This document shows, one piece after another, positions 44,930 through 56,998 of a DNA stretch of 64,000 nucleotides (positions are counted from its first letter, which is position 1; each line of letters opens with the position of its first letter). A model generated the notes under the pieces. That model was not told the DNA's origin, did not search any database, and saw only the letters and a program-made list of their open reading frames with translations. The stretch comes from Capitulum mitella (taxonomy: Eukaryota > Arthropoda > Thecostraca > Pollicipedomorpha > Pollicipedidae). A program made the translations under genes and the position numbers. The stretch lies in contig CP099844.1 of NCBI GenBank assembly GCA_030062745.1, positions 7,277,551-7,341,550 of the forward strand, read 5' to 3'.

Positions 44930-47490
44930 ACTTATCTTGTCAAACTATTTCACGTTGCCACCATTGTTTAATGTTTTACAATGGGGAGTAGCAAAAAGTT
45001 GACTTTATGAAACAAGCGGAGAAGTGCGATCATCACAGTGTATCGGGACCAAGCTATTTTCATCATGCTTGAATTTACATATTGCTCTTCGTCACTGATG
45101 TTCACGAGGTTATTTGGAATATTTGCAACGTACGGCTTTTAATTCTCTGAGCTGTTCAAGGGTAGCCGTGGTGCAGTTTGATTCGCTTAGTTAAAGACTC
45201 ATTAACCTGAATGGAATCAACCAGCTGCGGGAATTTTTTATACATCTGCCTGCCTGAAAGTGACAAATTCCTTCTCGAATGCAAGTGGAGCGAACACGCT
45301 GTGGTCAGTTAGGACTACAAAAACCTGCAGATGTCCTGTGAGTGGCAGCCCAGGGCAAGAGACCACCGCGGCGGTGTCCGCTGCACCGATCGCCTCAGGC
45401 TGCACCACCTACGTAGGTAGTCCTTACGGATAGAAATGCGACTGCGATCTCTTCAAAAACCTGACATTTTATGGTTTTTGAGCAACAGACTGGTCTGTCG
45501 GATTTTCAGTGAAGCAGGAGCCGATGAGGAGCTGTCGCACTGCTGCTTATATGACAGGTACTATGCTGGGTGGATGTCTCATTACAACAAAACGGGAAGA
45601 CCAAGAAACGAGAAAAGCAACCGAGACAAAACTTTGTCTTAAGATAGTTTTTTGACCCTACGTAATACCAAAGAAAATGTTTTTATTCAGCTATGACGCC
45701 CGCATCTCGTGCGGAAAAGCTTCACTCAGTCAAGCGTACGGTGTAATGTTCGTAATTACGGGCTAAACTTTGTCCCGTAAGAGACCGTGAAGTCGTTACC
45801 ACGCTGAAATGGCGGCTTGCACTGGTTTTGTAAGCTGCTCTCTTTGTCTCCGCGGGGAAGCTGACGAATTTGGATCAGTGGCGGGCTGTCACAGCATTAT
45901 TATGAAGTTGGCCGCTCAGCCCACTTTGCTGACAGTGCTGTCGTAAACGCACTTAGGGTAGCTTACTGAGCTTTCACGAGAGGCGCGAAAGAGAGCATAC
46001 TGAAGCGTTTGATGGAGGCGTGCATAATTTCGTAAAAGGAGACAGTTTTCTGCCCCGGGCAACAAGCGGCATTCGGAGCAAATGAGAAATGTTATCGTGG
46101 ATCATGCTGTTCAAACAGCACGTAACTCCTTTCGTGATGTTTTAGATTGGATGTCTAACTGCATTCCCGCACTCATAAAGTTTCTGCCAGTACCACCTGG
46201 CGATGGCTGGCCGAGAAATTGAGGACTGGCTCGCAACGGTGTGATCAGTCGTCCAGCACAGAGGCCTCCTCGACATTGCCGAGCTCAGGTCATTATGTCA
46301 GTGGAACTGTACTCTACGGCAGGGCGTCGGCAGAGCAGTCCAGGACCTTTTCTAGAACGGTCTGTCACGCGGAATTTAGCTTACGACTTCGCGATTTCAT
46401 GGCATTGGGCAGGTCGACTCAGGATATAAAATCACGGTGCTGACACGACAGCTCCCTCAAGCACAGTCACACTACGGTCTGTGAGGTAGTCGTGGGTCAG
46501 CAGCTGCCTTCTGCGTAGTCTGTGATCAATTCACTGCACCAAGATCAATGGATAAAACTTTTGCATAGTTCATACTGCATGCGTGCGGTGGGAAGAGCAT
46601 ATTGCATCCCTGTCTGGCAAGCTGTGTAACTGGCACCCTGGAGTAACATACAGATATATCGACACAGGGACCTGAATGGATGTCATTTCCCGTCATTTCA
46701 AGAAGATGGCGCTCTGGGTGGCGGTCGATCTTTTCAGTGCGAGTGCCATCTCCTGCGCTGTCGTTCCTCGCGGCAGTATTACCTTCTCGCTGTTGGCGAA
46801 AATCATATGCCCGAGTCAGAGTCAGAGTGTAGTGTTGTGGCGTAAGCCAAAACTCTCAATGCTGTGTCCCCAGTCAAACTGTCAGAACTGTATTTTCAGC
46901 CAGAGCCCTTTGTTCTGCGTCCTCAGCGAGATGCACCGTTTCGCAGTCAGAATTCTCAGCCCTGAACCCCAACAACATCCCTCAGCAGGGATCCTGCTTT
47001 ATGGTTTTTCCTTACCCTTAGAATTTTGAAAGCGCCGAGCCCCTTCCAAAACTATTCGGGTTCTCCCATTATTTTGAGGATTTAGCATCGGGCCTGGGAA
47101 GGAAAGGTGTCATTTTGACGCGCCAGAAGGAAAACCTCCGTCTCGAAATGGAAGACAAAGCTCGAGATCCCCGAGTATCTTTCCAAAAAATACCCCTGCC
47201 CCTACGCGATGTTTTCGGATTAATCGTTCCCGTCGTGTTTCACTGGCTAACGGCGCACGTTTCCATTGCTGAAGGGCACGAAATGCCTAGACTCGTTCTG
47301 CCACAAATTTAGTACGTCAATATTTGTTTGAATATGTATGGTCTTTCAGACTGATGCAGTCCTTACTGGTTAGATTTGTGGCACGAAAATGTTGGAAAGA
47401 CAAGACACTGCAACACAGAAACCGTAACAACAGTTTGGCTGACACATGTGCATCCACGAGGCGAACTGACAACATATAACAAAGTAACGC
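44930..47490. other. gene-free stretch
   Basis: No gene or structured repeat that I can support in about 2.5 kb. Frames at 46219-46443 and 46676-47029 lack any domain. Confidence 0.4.
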
Positions 47491-47491
47491 G

Positions 47492-47492
<1 letters not shown>

Positions 47493-47552
<60 letters not shown>
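47493..47552. repeat. (TA)n microsatellite
   Basis: About 30 TA units. It produces YIYIYI frames on both strands, which are not proteins. Confidence 0.95.
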
Positions 47553-47560
<8 letters not shown>

Positions 47561-47585
47561 AACGTATATTGAACTTTTGCTCAGA

Positions 47586-47641
47586 GTCAAGGCAATCTTA
47601 CATTTCATGTAATATTGTGTTAAATATAAGATTGCCTTGGC
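47586..47641. repeat. hairpin with about 20 paired bases
   Basis: CAAGGCAATCTTA (47588-47600) is exactly complementary to 47627-47639. G-C and G-U pairs extend it outward, and AUUU/AAAU pairs extend it inward after one mismatch. The loop is about 16 bases. Confidence 0.7.
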
Positions 47642-47869
47642 GTTCAATAGAACTTCCTTAAATGAAAATATTCTGGCAAAATATTCGCATATACTTATCT
47701 GTGCATGACATGAATGTATAAAAGTGATATAATATACAGCAAAGTAATGTGTTATAGTCATATAAAGAGGCAATATGTAGCCTTTCCTACTTCGGACTGT
47801 TGCAACAGCGCACTTTGATGCCGGCAAATCAAGATATTCATCACCACTGCGGTCGGTTACCGTGACCTT

Positions 47870-48292
47870 CGGACGAGTTCGAAACTCGTTCTGACGACGG
47901 ACCCCGAGGGAGGATCGCCGTGGAGGACGGCGTGGCCTGGAAGACCCCGCCGCCTTAATATTTACTCGCCTCCCCCCGAGACAGGGACCGGAGAGACCAG
48001 ACAGGCCTCGTGACACCCCGAAACCTTCAAATGGCGGCCGGCGTCGGGAATAATTCTGCGCCCGACGGGCCGCTGCTCTGCGGCTGCTGGGGCCGGCCCG
48101 CTCGGTATGCACGGCCGGCCGGCGCCGCGCGCTCGAGCGCCCGCCCGGGTCAGCCGTGGAACGGTCCGACGGCAAAATGCGGCCGGCTTGTTACTTGGCG
48201 CTCCTCCGTTGCGCTGTCACCGGGCGGGCGCGACTCAGCAGGCCCACGTTCAGGCGTCGCTTTCCGGCGGACGGCGCCGGCCCGCGTCGACA
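47870..48292. promoter_or_regulatory. CpG-island-like segment before a candidate first exon
   Basis: A strongly GC- and CpG-rich block between AT-rich flanks, immediately upstream of an ATG in a strong context at 48293. No TATA box is seen. Mirror frames on both strands are compositional. Confidence 0.4.
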
Positions 48293-48338
48293 ATGGAGTT
48301 CATTTCAGTCGCCGGTTACGGAGGAAATGAACTCGACA
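48293..48338 (+). CDS. candidate first coding exon of an unidentified gene
   Basis: The ATG context is gacaATGG (A at -3, G at +4), followed by 15 codons MEFISVAGYGGNELD and a donor A|GTAAGC at 48339. Codon use looks ordinary. The exon would leave one base of the next codon. No matching downstream exon is identified in the window, so the partner must be beyond recognition, farther right, or absent. Without splicing the frame runs to a stop at about 48478. I do not recognise the peptide. Confidence 0.3.
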
Positions 48339-48589
48339 GTAAGCGTGTGTCGCGCGGTGTTGGGATGAGCAGTCTTGTTCAACAGGTGAAGCGTTTGATG
48401 ATGCTGAAAGCGCGGGCAGCGCCGCCGCTCGAAAGCGTGGACTCCTGCAAATGCAATAGCAAGCCTCCATCAAATTAACTACAACTGCGACGACATCCGC
48501 GAGGACAAAGACAGGCTAAACTGCTCACCGTATGCTTATCAAACACCCTTGGAACAAAAAGCATTGTCAAGAGCTGGACTGGCGCTCGA

Positions 48590-48790
48590 CATCTTTTGCG
48601 CGATCCGGATCAGGATGTGAACGACAGTAATGTCATCCGGATCAGCACTTCAATCACTGCTATTTTTTACAGTCTGTTCCGAATCAAATGTTAAATGTTA
48701 TTCACGCAAACTTTTTCAAGAGTGATCCTAATCAAACGTGGTTCGCACTAATTTTTGAAAGACTGATCCGGATCAAACAGTGGTTCAAAG
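48590..48790 (+). repeat. GATCCGGATCAAA-type spaced repeats
   Basis: Copies of GATCCGGATC or its variants followed by AAA/AGG occur at about 46-base spacing (48679, 48724, 48770), with TGGTTC and TTTTTGAAA between them. The same family occurs at 50600-50790. Confidence 0.55.
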
Positions 48791-48961
48791 TATCAATTAT
48801 ATGCCAGGGCCATCACCTTTGTTATATATATATACATATATACGTGTCATCACTGTCTATTGCTTTATGATATGAAACCTGTGTCTATATAATGGTTTAA
48901 AAATAGCAAAATGTGTGCTACACTACGTCTGCACATGGAAGACGGCTACATGGTTTTAGGG

Positions 48962-49245
48962 CAATAGTTCGTCGGACAAAAGTTCGTCGGAGTAAAGTTC
49001 GTCCGATAAAAGTCCATCGTGCAAAGGTTCGTCGTGAAAAAGTTCGTCTAGGGCAAAAGTTCGTCCAGGGCAAAAGTTCGGCGAGGACAAAAGTTCGTCT
49101 TGCGGAAGTTCGTCTAGGGCAAAGGTTCGTCTGAGACAAAAGTTCTTCTCACAGAAGTTCGTCTAGGATAAATGTCCGTCATGCAGAAGTTTGTCTAAAA
49201 CAAGAGTTTGTCAGGGGCAAAAGTTCGTCTAGGACAAGGTCATCT
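48962..49245 (+). repeat. AGTTCGTC tandem array, left arm of a fold-back
   Basis: About 16 units of 16-19 bases of type AAAAGTTCGTCTAGGGC. The right arm at 49465-49745 is the same array in reverse complement. Frames such as VRRTKVRRSKVR are repeat translations. Confidence 0.85.
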
Positions 49246-49400
49246 CGCTAATGGAAAAGGTTCGTTGTGCCAAAGATTCCTATGGAAAAGGCGTATAGGA
49301 AAAATGCTCGTAAGGGAAAGCGTTCATAGGGGAAAGTTTCGCAGCCATGGGCTCATATACTTTAGGTTCGTATCGGAAGAGGAAGAGACCTAAAACAGTA

Positions 49401-49460
49401 ACCTAACCTAACCTTATCTAACCTAGCCTAACCTAACCTAACCTAACCTAACCTAACCTA
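49401..49460 (-). repeat. interstitial TTAGG telomere-type array
   Basis: Twelve consecutive pentamers, nine of them ACCTA exactly and three with one change (ACCTT, ATCTA, GCCTA). On the minus strand this is (TTAGG)n, the arthropod telomere unit. It lies between the two arms of the AGTTCGTC fold-back. Confidence 0.9.
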
Positions 49461-49464
49461 TGCC

Positions 49465-49745
49465 AACCTTTTATCCTAGACGAACCCTTGTCCCCGGCGA
49501 GCTTTTGTCCTAAACGAATTTCTGCGAGACAAACTGTTGTCCTGGACTAACTCTTGTCCTAGACGAAGTTATGTCCTATACGGACTTTTGTTGGACAAAC
49601 TTTTGTCCTCGACGAACTTTTTCCATACAAACTTTTGCGAGACGAACTTTTGCCCTAGACGAACCTTTGTCCGACGAACTTTTTTCCTTACGAACTATTA
49701 CCCGACGAACTATTGCCCTACGAACTTAAGTCCGACGAACGCCTG
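49465..49745 (-). repeat. AGTTCGTC tandem array, right arm of a fold-back
   Basis: Units such as TCCTAGACGAACTTTTG run in reverse orientation to 48962-49245, with similar length and degeneracy. Confidence 0.85.
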
Positions 49746-49849
49746 CCCGAAAACCGGCTACATGCATATAGTGCACATGTATATAAATGTGCTGCATGAA
49801 ATATTGCATATAATTAGGAAGACTCCACTTGCTACGTGATTCGCTGGGA

Positions 49850-50595
49850 TAAAAGGCAAGAATGTGGCATATTATTACTATGTATCTAAAATTAGAACAT
49901 TGCCAAGGCAGTCATAGTTTCGGGTGCCCGTTCATGGCATCTTTATCTACTGACTTCGGCATTTTAATGCCGATTGCCCTCTGATATTTGTCCTTCACTA
50001 CTTTCCCAATTACGGCGCATTAGTGACAATGATTATCTGTGCTGTGTACTAGCCGCAGACTCGACAGAGGCAGGTGCTTAGGGATTGTTTGGCCAAAAAT
50101 AAATGGAACAATTGGCATGATGACTATTGAATAACACAAAGTAAGTAACGTGATGATTTAACGAATCGCCCCGGCTGCCACGAGGGCAGCTGTCTCTATC
50201 GACTTGCCCAAACAAGGACACTTGCTAGTCGCCTACCAACCTAACCAGAGCATGGTGGTGGGTGTTTGACACCAATAGAAGTACCAACGGGGTTTCATAG
50301 TTCACTACACGAAAAAGGACCGCATTCTTCGTGGAGACCTTTAATCTTACCTTTTCTGGGTGGCGTATGCTTGGTACTTGGTATCCTTCCAGCTAGCTGG
50401 GCTGTGGAAGTCTGAACCTTGTGGTGTTGTGAAAGAGAGTTGGTTGTGTGCCTCACTGGCATCACCTTCAATGTAATTTGGTTTAGTGGATTACTACCTG
50501 GAGGTATTCTTCAAAAGCGTATTGTCGTGCCATTTTATTATCTTGCTTTACATATAGAATTTGATCACATTGAATTAGATTGACGGTGTAGCTGA
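49850..50595. other. gene-free stretch
   Basis: No gene or clear repeat. Confidence 0.4.
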
Positions 50596-50599
50596 GCCA

Positions 50600-50790
50600 T
50601 ATCAAAATCAGGATCACAATGCTTGGATTCGTCTCAGCATTTGAATCACGGCCGTTTTTCAAATTCTGATCCGAATCAAATGTGATTCATGGTTGCATTT
50701 CCAAAACTAATCCGGATCAAATGCGATTTGCCCCAAAAACATGTGATCATTCCGATCAGATCCGGACCAGAATCAAGCACTGGTCTGTCG
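50600..50790 (+). repeat. GATCCGGATCAAA-type spaced repeats, second block
   Basis: TCCGAATCAAATGTGATTCA and TCCGGATCAAATGCGATTTG lie about 42 bases apart, in the same orientation as the block at 48590-48790. Confidence 0.5.
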
Positions 50791-50879
50791 AGAACAAACG
50801 TTGGGTGCGACTGAAATTCTTCTGGTCACCGTTTGACCTTAGCCTGAGGTTGAAATGTCCGTTACCGTTTTAAGCCCTG

Positions 50880-51495
50880 ATCCGGACTTTTGAAAATCAT
50901 TGCAACTCCTTCGTGTCAAGTCAAAGTTTTAAAGGTCCTCTCCGAAAGCTTCTTGATCAGGCAAAGGCCACTGTTTGACCCTGACCTCTGCGAAAAATAT
51001 CCTTTCCTGTACCGTTTTTCGTAGTGATTACAACATTTACGAGCCGTCATGATCCCTTAACCTTCGCCAGACAACGGTGGTTCGTTGCCATGCCCCATGG
51101 GGTTTTTCTGAGACTACCGGTGAACAGCCCACGTCATGCACTTGAAACTTGCTAAAACTAACTTAACGTCTTTTTCGCATATCCCCCCCCCAAAAAAAAA
51201 GCACTGCAATTCATTTCAGGTCGCCGAGTTTGATTTTCAGTAGATCTGAGCTACGTTGTGCCTTCTTTCTCCGGATTGAGAAGATAGCTCAATTTCAATT
51301 CATGGCTGTTTCAGAGCGTCCTTGAAGACATCCCAGGGTTCAAAGGATCAGTGGCGTTTTCTACGGTCAAGTGAAACCTTCGGCATTATTCGACCTCAAA
51401 ATTTATTTGAACCAGTCTTAGGGTGATTTTTTTGCGCTAACTTCAGTAAAGGCAAACATTTTTACTCCACACAATGACTAGAACACTATTCTGTG
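50880..51495. other. gene-free stretch
   Basis: No gene or clear repeat. Confidence 0.4.
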
Positions 51496-51500
51496 GTAGC

Positions 51501-51639
51501 CAAGCACGTAATCAGGATGTTTGCTTTTGCAACATACATATGATCACTATTCCGTTTTCGCGCGAAATCGTTATATATCGAGTGCAGACCGCTTGTTTTA
51601 GGGGGACCATGGCCCCCATGGCCCTTGGCTACGTCCCTG
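51501..51639. mobile_element. hAT-type MITE, ACGTAGCC-end family, short copy
   Basis: 139 bp. It starts CAAGCACGTAATCAGGA and ends TTGGCTACGTCCCTG. The flanks GTGGTAGC (51493-51500) and GTGATAGC (51640-51647) agree at 7 of 8 bases, an 8-bp duplication. The interior (TGTTTGCTTTTGCAACATA) matches 57501-57765 and 58275-58595. Confidence 0.8.
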
Positions 51640-51649
51640 GTGATAGCAT

Positions 51650-54215
51650 ACATTAGTTTTCGACAAAAGCCGTGTTATACAAAATGGGAATTGCATTTGA
51701 TTTTTCGTTGACCTGATGTTGGTCCGGAAACCCACAAATAATCAGTACTTCAAGGTTTGATCCATTTCAGTGCAAAGTCGCCATAAAATCGTGGGTCACA
51801 GACCTTTCCACTATAGCACTACTGAGGTAAGATGATATTCTGACAGCGTAAGAAGATATCTAAGATAAGCGTCATATTCTCATTTGTCGTGACCTAAGAC
51901 ATCATGACGTGGTCCGGAGAGATCAAAATATAGAACATTAGCATAAGAAATAAAGAAACTAGTCGCTAGTTTTCATTTCTATCGTTTTACCTCAATCAGG
52001 AGTCAAATGGCCTGGGGCCAGCCAGCCCCTCGTTGGGCAGATAGGTCAACATCCTTACATCCGAAGAGAAGCTCTTACATCCTAACATGAAAGCTAGGAC
52101 GTCGAAGATCATTTATAGAGGGTCTTGATCCGTTAAAGGTTACCTTTGGACCTTGACCACAGGCCAATATGTCTGACACCAATTTCGCCTTCCTTTCATA
52201 TGAACGGATCACAGTGACACGCCCAGGTCGCGACCTGAGTTTGAAACGAAGCTAAAAATGTTGACCTTAGCCTAAAGTCAAGCTATAAGCATGATTGGAC
52301 TTTGAAACCTCCCGAGGTTTGCTCTTGAAGAAAGCTTCGTTTGAGTAGTGTTCAATGTGTGTCCACTGAGTGGTTTGAATATTTCCTGTCGTCGCGGATA
52401 TCGCCACGGAAAGCGAGCAAATATTCTTCCGGCCTAATGTCAATATGAGATGTCACCTATAACGAAAAACAGCATAGCATAAATGATCTTTGGTATCCTA
52501 GCAAACATATATACGAGTCGACTCGACGACTCACAAATGTCGATAGACGGCTCACAAATGTCGAGGTTAGGGCGAAAAAAGGTACGGGAATTTTTAACGT
52601 AAGGCCAACGCCACGTGGTGACCTCCGCAGGCCAAAAGCGCAACGTAAATGATATTCTGTATCCTGGTACAGAAATTAGTGCGTAAACCATACCAGAAAT
52701 TCTGATCTGTGGTCAAGGTCAGGCCGAGACATGGAACTGAGTGTAACCCCCAGCAACGCTTGGTCTTAAGACGAGCTTCAGTTTGAACTGCGTGTGAAAT
52801 TTGCAGGAACGTTGAGCTGCTTAGGCGTTCCCTCTTGCCGCGAATAACGACATAGACGCCGCAGTTGTGTTCGCTAACCTGACCGAAGTGATATCAATGG
52901 AACAAAGGCTGAGAGGTCCCGAGCTGCTTATTGAGTTTTTGGTGACACTTTAAGTAGAACCAGCCCTGTTTCTCTCCCTCGCTTCTTTAAACATCGTTAT
53001 TATTTTGTTTTACGTGCATCTGTTACATGTTAAGCCCCACCGCAGAGCAAATATGGGACAAATCCGGAGGCGCAAGGATAGGTCGCAGAATGGACTGTTA
53101 GTACCAAAGTCCTGAAAAGTGGCCTATTCTTTTGTGATTCTCTCGGGTTAATTGAAAAATATATGAGATAACAGCAATGTCATGCCTGAAATAACGACAG
53201 AACGGGGTACGTTGTAACCGCTCGTGCCCGTCCGGCTGCCTCCGCGCCGAGGCACGAACCGCGCTCTCTTCGGTAAAACCGGTGCTGCTGCCTTCTTCAC
53301 AGCACCGACGTCGTGATTTCAAGTTGCCCGCTGTTTGCATATTGTGCCAATGCGAGTTCCAAACGCGATCTTCATTTCGGTAAGCTTTCTTTTTTTCAGA
53401 AACCGTTCGATTGCCAGAAGCCACATGACACTGTGTGTGGCTTCCCTTCATAAGTTCATTTGATTGTCGGTTTAAAGGCTAAATGGAAAGTGACGACTGA
53501 ATTCCGGACCAAGATAAAACGTACTCACATTCCCCAAACCAGCACTCTGTTTCTACTACGTTATAAGGTACTCTGTCTATCTGCTCTGAACACAGCCTTG
53601 CGTGCCATCGAGTTTGGAAGACTGGACATCTTTGGACGACTATGCTGCCGGCCGTTCGTCGCACGCTACTTCCGACAACCGCGTGGAGCTGCAGCTATCT
53701 AACCGCACGTCGGGGTCCTTAACCAATGCCGGATGGTCATGGTCATGATGCTGGATGATGATAATGAAATGATAACCATTCGCACCAGGCTGCAAATGGC
53801 GTGGCAGCAGGCTCGACCTTATGGTTTCCTGAGACCGGGGAAGTCTGAATTTCATGATAGGCCATGACAGGTTCAATGAAGCAGTACGTATGGAAACCAG
53901 AGGGTAAGACCGCCTGCAGTGGTCAAAGGTTAATGCGTCCGATTCTCACCAGCTAAATATTTTACTGGCCCAGTCACCGGATGATGACGCAATCGTTCGA
54001 AGACCATAGCAGATGATCGCTCCGCTAAACAATCCAACTGCAGACAGCTGCCGAAGTAATAGCCCGCAGTGGCGAAATAACGTCACGCCATACAAGTCGG
54101 TGAAGAAAGAGGAGTGACGTCATCGGATCAAGGACGCGTCACTTAAGATGACAGAGCGGTTAGCGTCCTGGAATCCATGCACATGAGACTCGCTGTCAGC
54201 CGTGAAGGACAGACC
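51650..54215. other. gene-free stretch
   Basis: About 2.5 kb without a supported gene. GGTCAAGGTCAGG-type text recurs around 52140 and 52690, but no array forms. Confidence 0.4.
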
Positions 54216-54222
54216 CGCCCTG

Positions 54223-54393
54223 CAGGGGCGCTGGGACTCCTGAATTGGGGGGGGGGGCAAGGAAGCATTTCGGGCCATTTCTTTCAAGTCAACGCCCATA
54301 AGGTCAATAATAAATTTCAAAACTGTTCGCGTAGGGGAGGGCAGCCGCCTTAATGCCTGCGGCTGCAGCCCCCCCCCCCACTTCCGCGCCCTG
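54223..54393. mobile_element. short hAT-like MITE related to 20050-20214
   Basis: Starts CAGGGGCGCTGGGACTCC with a G-run and ends with a C-run then CTTCCGCGCCCTG. The core GGGCCATTTCTTTCAAGTC and AATAATAAATTTC is shared with the copies at 8963 and 20050. No matching flanking duplication. Confidence 0.55.
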
Positions 54394-54545
54394 GTAGCTC
54401 TGGGGGTTCAGCACATCTGACCGTCCTGATCTCAGCAGCGTCTGCCGTCTGATCTGAACACAGAGTCGTCGACTGGACGCCGAGACAGTCTCCAGACGGG
54501 AGAGAGGGGAAGCTGGATCCGCTCACGGCCCCTGCGGGATTGTGA

Positions 54546-54640
54546 ACTTCCGCCACAACAATCAGCCGTTACCTGGCGTTTCACGGCCGGGTAGGCGCTT
54601 CCGACTCCATACAGCAATCTCTGCTCAGCGTGATGCGGAT
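54546..54640 (+). repeat. dispersed repeat, second copy of 44825-44926
   Basis: ACTTCCGCCACAACAATCAG, GTTACCTG and the later CAGCAATCTCTGCTCAGC run parallel to the 44.8-kb copy. The hairpin of that copy is not preserved. Confidence 0.5.
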
Positions 54641-55257
54641 CATCACCTGGCAAATTGTCCGCTAAGGAAAAAATAAATAAAAGAAAATCCAAAGCGAGTC
54701 TCCGTTACCACGCTCCGCAGAACTGACGGCAGCAGGTGCACCGATCACGGGAGCGTTCTGCAGTGATGTCAGGCGTAGGAACAGGGGGCCTGGAGGCCAT
54801 GACCCCCGGCCCACTTTTGGGGGAATTTTTTTAGCATTAGCCATATGAGTAAAAGCGTCTTTGCTCCCTCCCACATATAAAGATACACTCATTGGATGCT
54901 CCTACGCTCCTCAATGATGTAACAGCCCCACCACTAGGAGTGGAGGTTCTACGCGGTCTTACTCTCGGACCCTGCCCAACCGAAGACGCCTTCGGGGAGT
55001 CCCGGTACTAGGGCCCATAAGCGTCAGACGATCTCTGTTTGCTTGCTGAAACGAAGCATGTATGTCTTCGTGGAGGGACGGACGAGTTTAAAATGGAATG
55101 CAATAAGCCCCAAGGCGTGTTATCTGAGGATGATGATGTGCATGATAATCTGCGTGATTTCAGCTTCCTCATGCAGTGCATAAGCGCACTCCGCTAGTCA
55201 CTCATTACGAGATAAAGGTCGATCCTGGCCTAGTGTACCAAGATCGGTTCTTCAACC

Positions 55258-55835
55258 TGGTGGGACCAGAGCCATTTTGCAGCCATTTATTTCCACGTAA
55301 CACCATAGGACTTGTGTCAAAATCTGTCAAAACTATTAATTCGCCGCTGTACCTCCTAGACCTCCCAAGCTCCTGACCAGCTCCCTGCGATTTGACGTCA
55401 CGTCGCCGGCTGCAAACCCTAAATCCCTGTCATTGCTGTTCGCGTCGTCCCTGTGCCACTCACCACAGCAGCCAGCCAGCTCCGCTGGCGGCGTCTGCCT
55501 GCCGTTGGAGCTCCTCTCCTACCCCTCCCTCGGCCGTCTCCACCAACAAGGTGATGTCTCCATACCGGTGACAGAACAGGGCGGACGGCCGACACGACGC
55601 GACCTGATCACTCAGGATGCGGCGGGCGCCAGCCAGACGGCGGATGCGCACGGCGCACCGGAGCTAGGTCTGCAGCACAGGCGCAGCCAGAGGGAGGCCG
55701 GAGGGCCCCCTTAGTCACGCATGTTTGCGGAAATCATTGCACATCGTCTTCCCGGCAGGCGATTTTCGTGTAATTCAGTTCACACTGAGCTCTGCCCCTC
55801 CCCTTAAGAAAATCCTGGTTGCGCCCCTGGTCCGT
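55258..55835. other. transposon debris with a GC-rich block
   Basis: CTGGTGGGACCAGAGCCATT at 55258 repeats the 5.7-kb segment. A terminus AATCCTGGTTGCGCCCCTGG closes at about 55830. The GC-rich frame at 55433-55714 has no domain. Confidence 0.35.
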
Positions 55836-55839
55836 AGTG

Positions 55840-56740
55840 CAGTTTACCCCTCCGCCCCAGAATAGCGTGACTGCCCGCGGACGCAGTTCCAGCTACGCGT
55901 ACCGCGACGATTTTCATTTCGCTTCTGCGAGCAAGAGCTGCGAATACCAGGCCGCGGAAACAGACTGTTCGCGGAACAAATGACCTCATGCATTTGAAAA
56001 GAGAGCGAAGATTTGGCAAACGGCCAAAACAATCATTTCGGGTTCTCGGACGGCATTGCACTCCAGTGTCGTCTGCATCGAGCCTCGACCCTGTCCGCAG
56101 ATAGAACTGATTCGATTACGGAGATGGATGCGGGCGAGATGGAGGGACCCTGATGCTACCGCGACCTCAGGCAAGCCATAGACGCATCTGTTGGCGAAAT
56201 CGCGCTACCGCTGTGATTGGCAGCAACCGTCCGACTTGACCATTGCTATCCAACTGCTGGGCACGCATCCTGACTGAGATCAACTTCTGTCGGGCCGTAC
56301 TAAACGCCGAGTTATCAGGGCCGAATAACTTAGCCGTCGACGCGCCCTAGAACAACCACGTAGGCAAAATACAGCGTCACACGCCGCAGCCAACTGCAAC
56401 CGTTGCGCAGGCATAGCGTGCATCCATCATGGTCACGGACCAGTTACGGTCTGCCCCCAGACACGCACGTGAATCGAGAGCTCGCGCGGTGGTGAAAAAT
56501 GGCCTAATTTGGCGTCAGATGCTCGATGCCATCTCATAGGCGAAGGAATGTTTCGAAAAATGGGGGGAGCCAGGGGCCAAATTATTACATCTTATCGGAG
56601 GGAGGAACGGACCGACAAAAAAAATCGTTTGACGCAGTGTTAAGCCAAATAATTCACTCATTCCGTATAAGAAGTAACAGCGTAAAATGTTCCCGCGATG
56701 CAGGCCTGAACTTGTAAGTGGTTTCAAAAGGGCTTCATGT
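55840..56740. other. gene-free stretch
   Basis: No gene or structured repeat supported. Confidence 0.4.
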
Positions 56741-56750
56741 TGGATGTCTC

Positions 56751-56930
56751 TAGGGGTGTCGATTTCTGTAAATGATTGGGGGGCGAGCTGAGGGTCTGAC
56801 AGCCTAACCTCCCCCCAAATGAGGGTTTCTCAACGGTTTTAGCCCACGTTATTTTGACCAAAGGAAATTTTTAAGTTTTTTTGCTATTATTTATCAAATT
56901 GGAAATTGCTTATATCCCATGTATACAGGT

Positions 56931-56998
<68 letters not shown>

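Noticed and set aside
47492-48175. A 227-codon minus-strand open frame
   Set aside because: It begins in a CpG-rich block and ends in YIYIYI from the (TA)n tract. Openness follows from composition.
48962-49245. A CRISPR-like array
   Set aside because: Units are adjacent and degenerate with no unique spacers of fixed length, and the context is eukaryotic.
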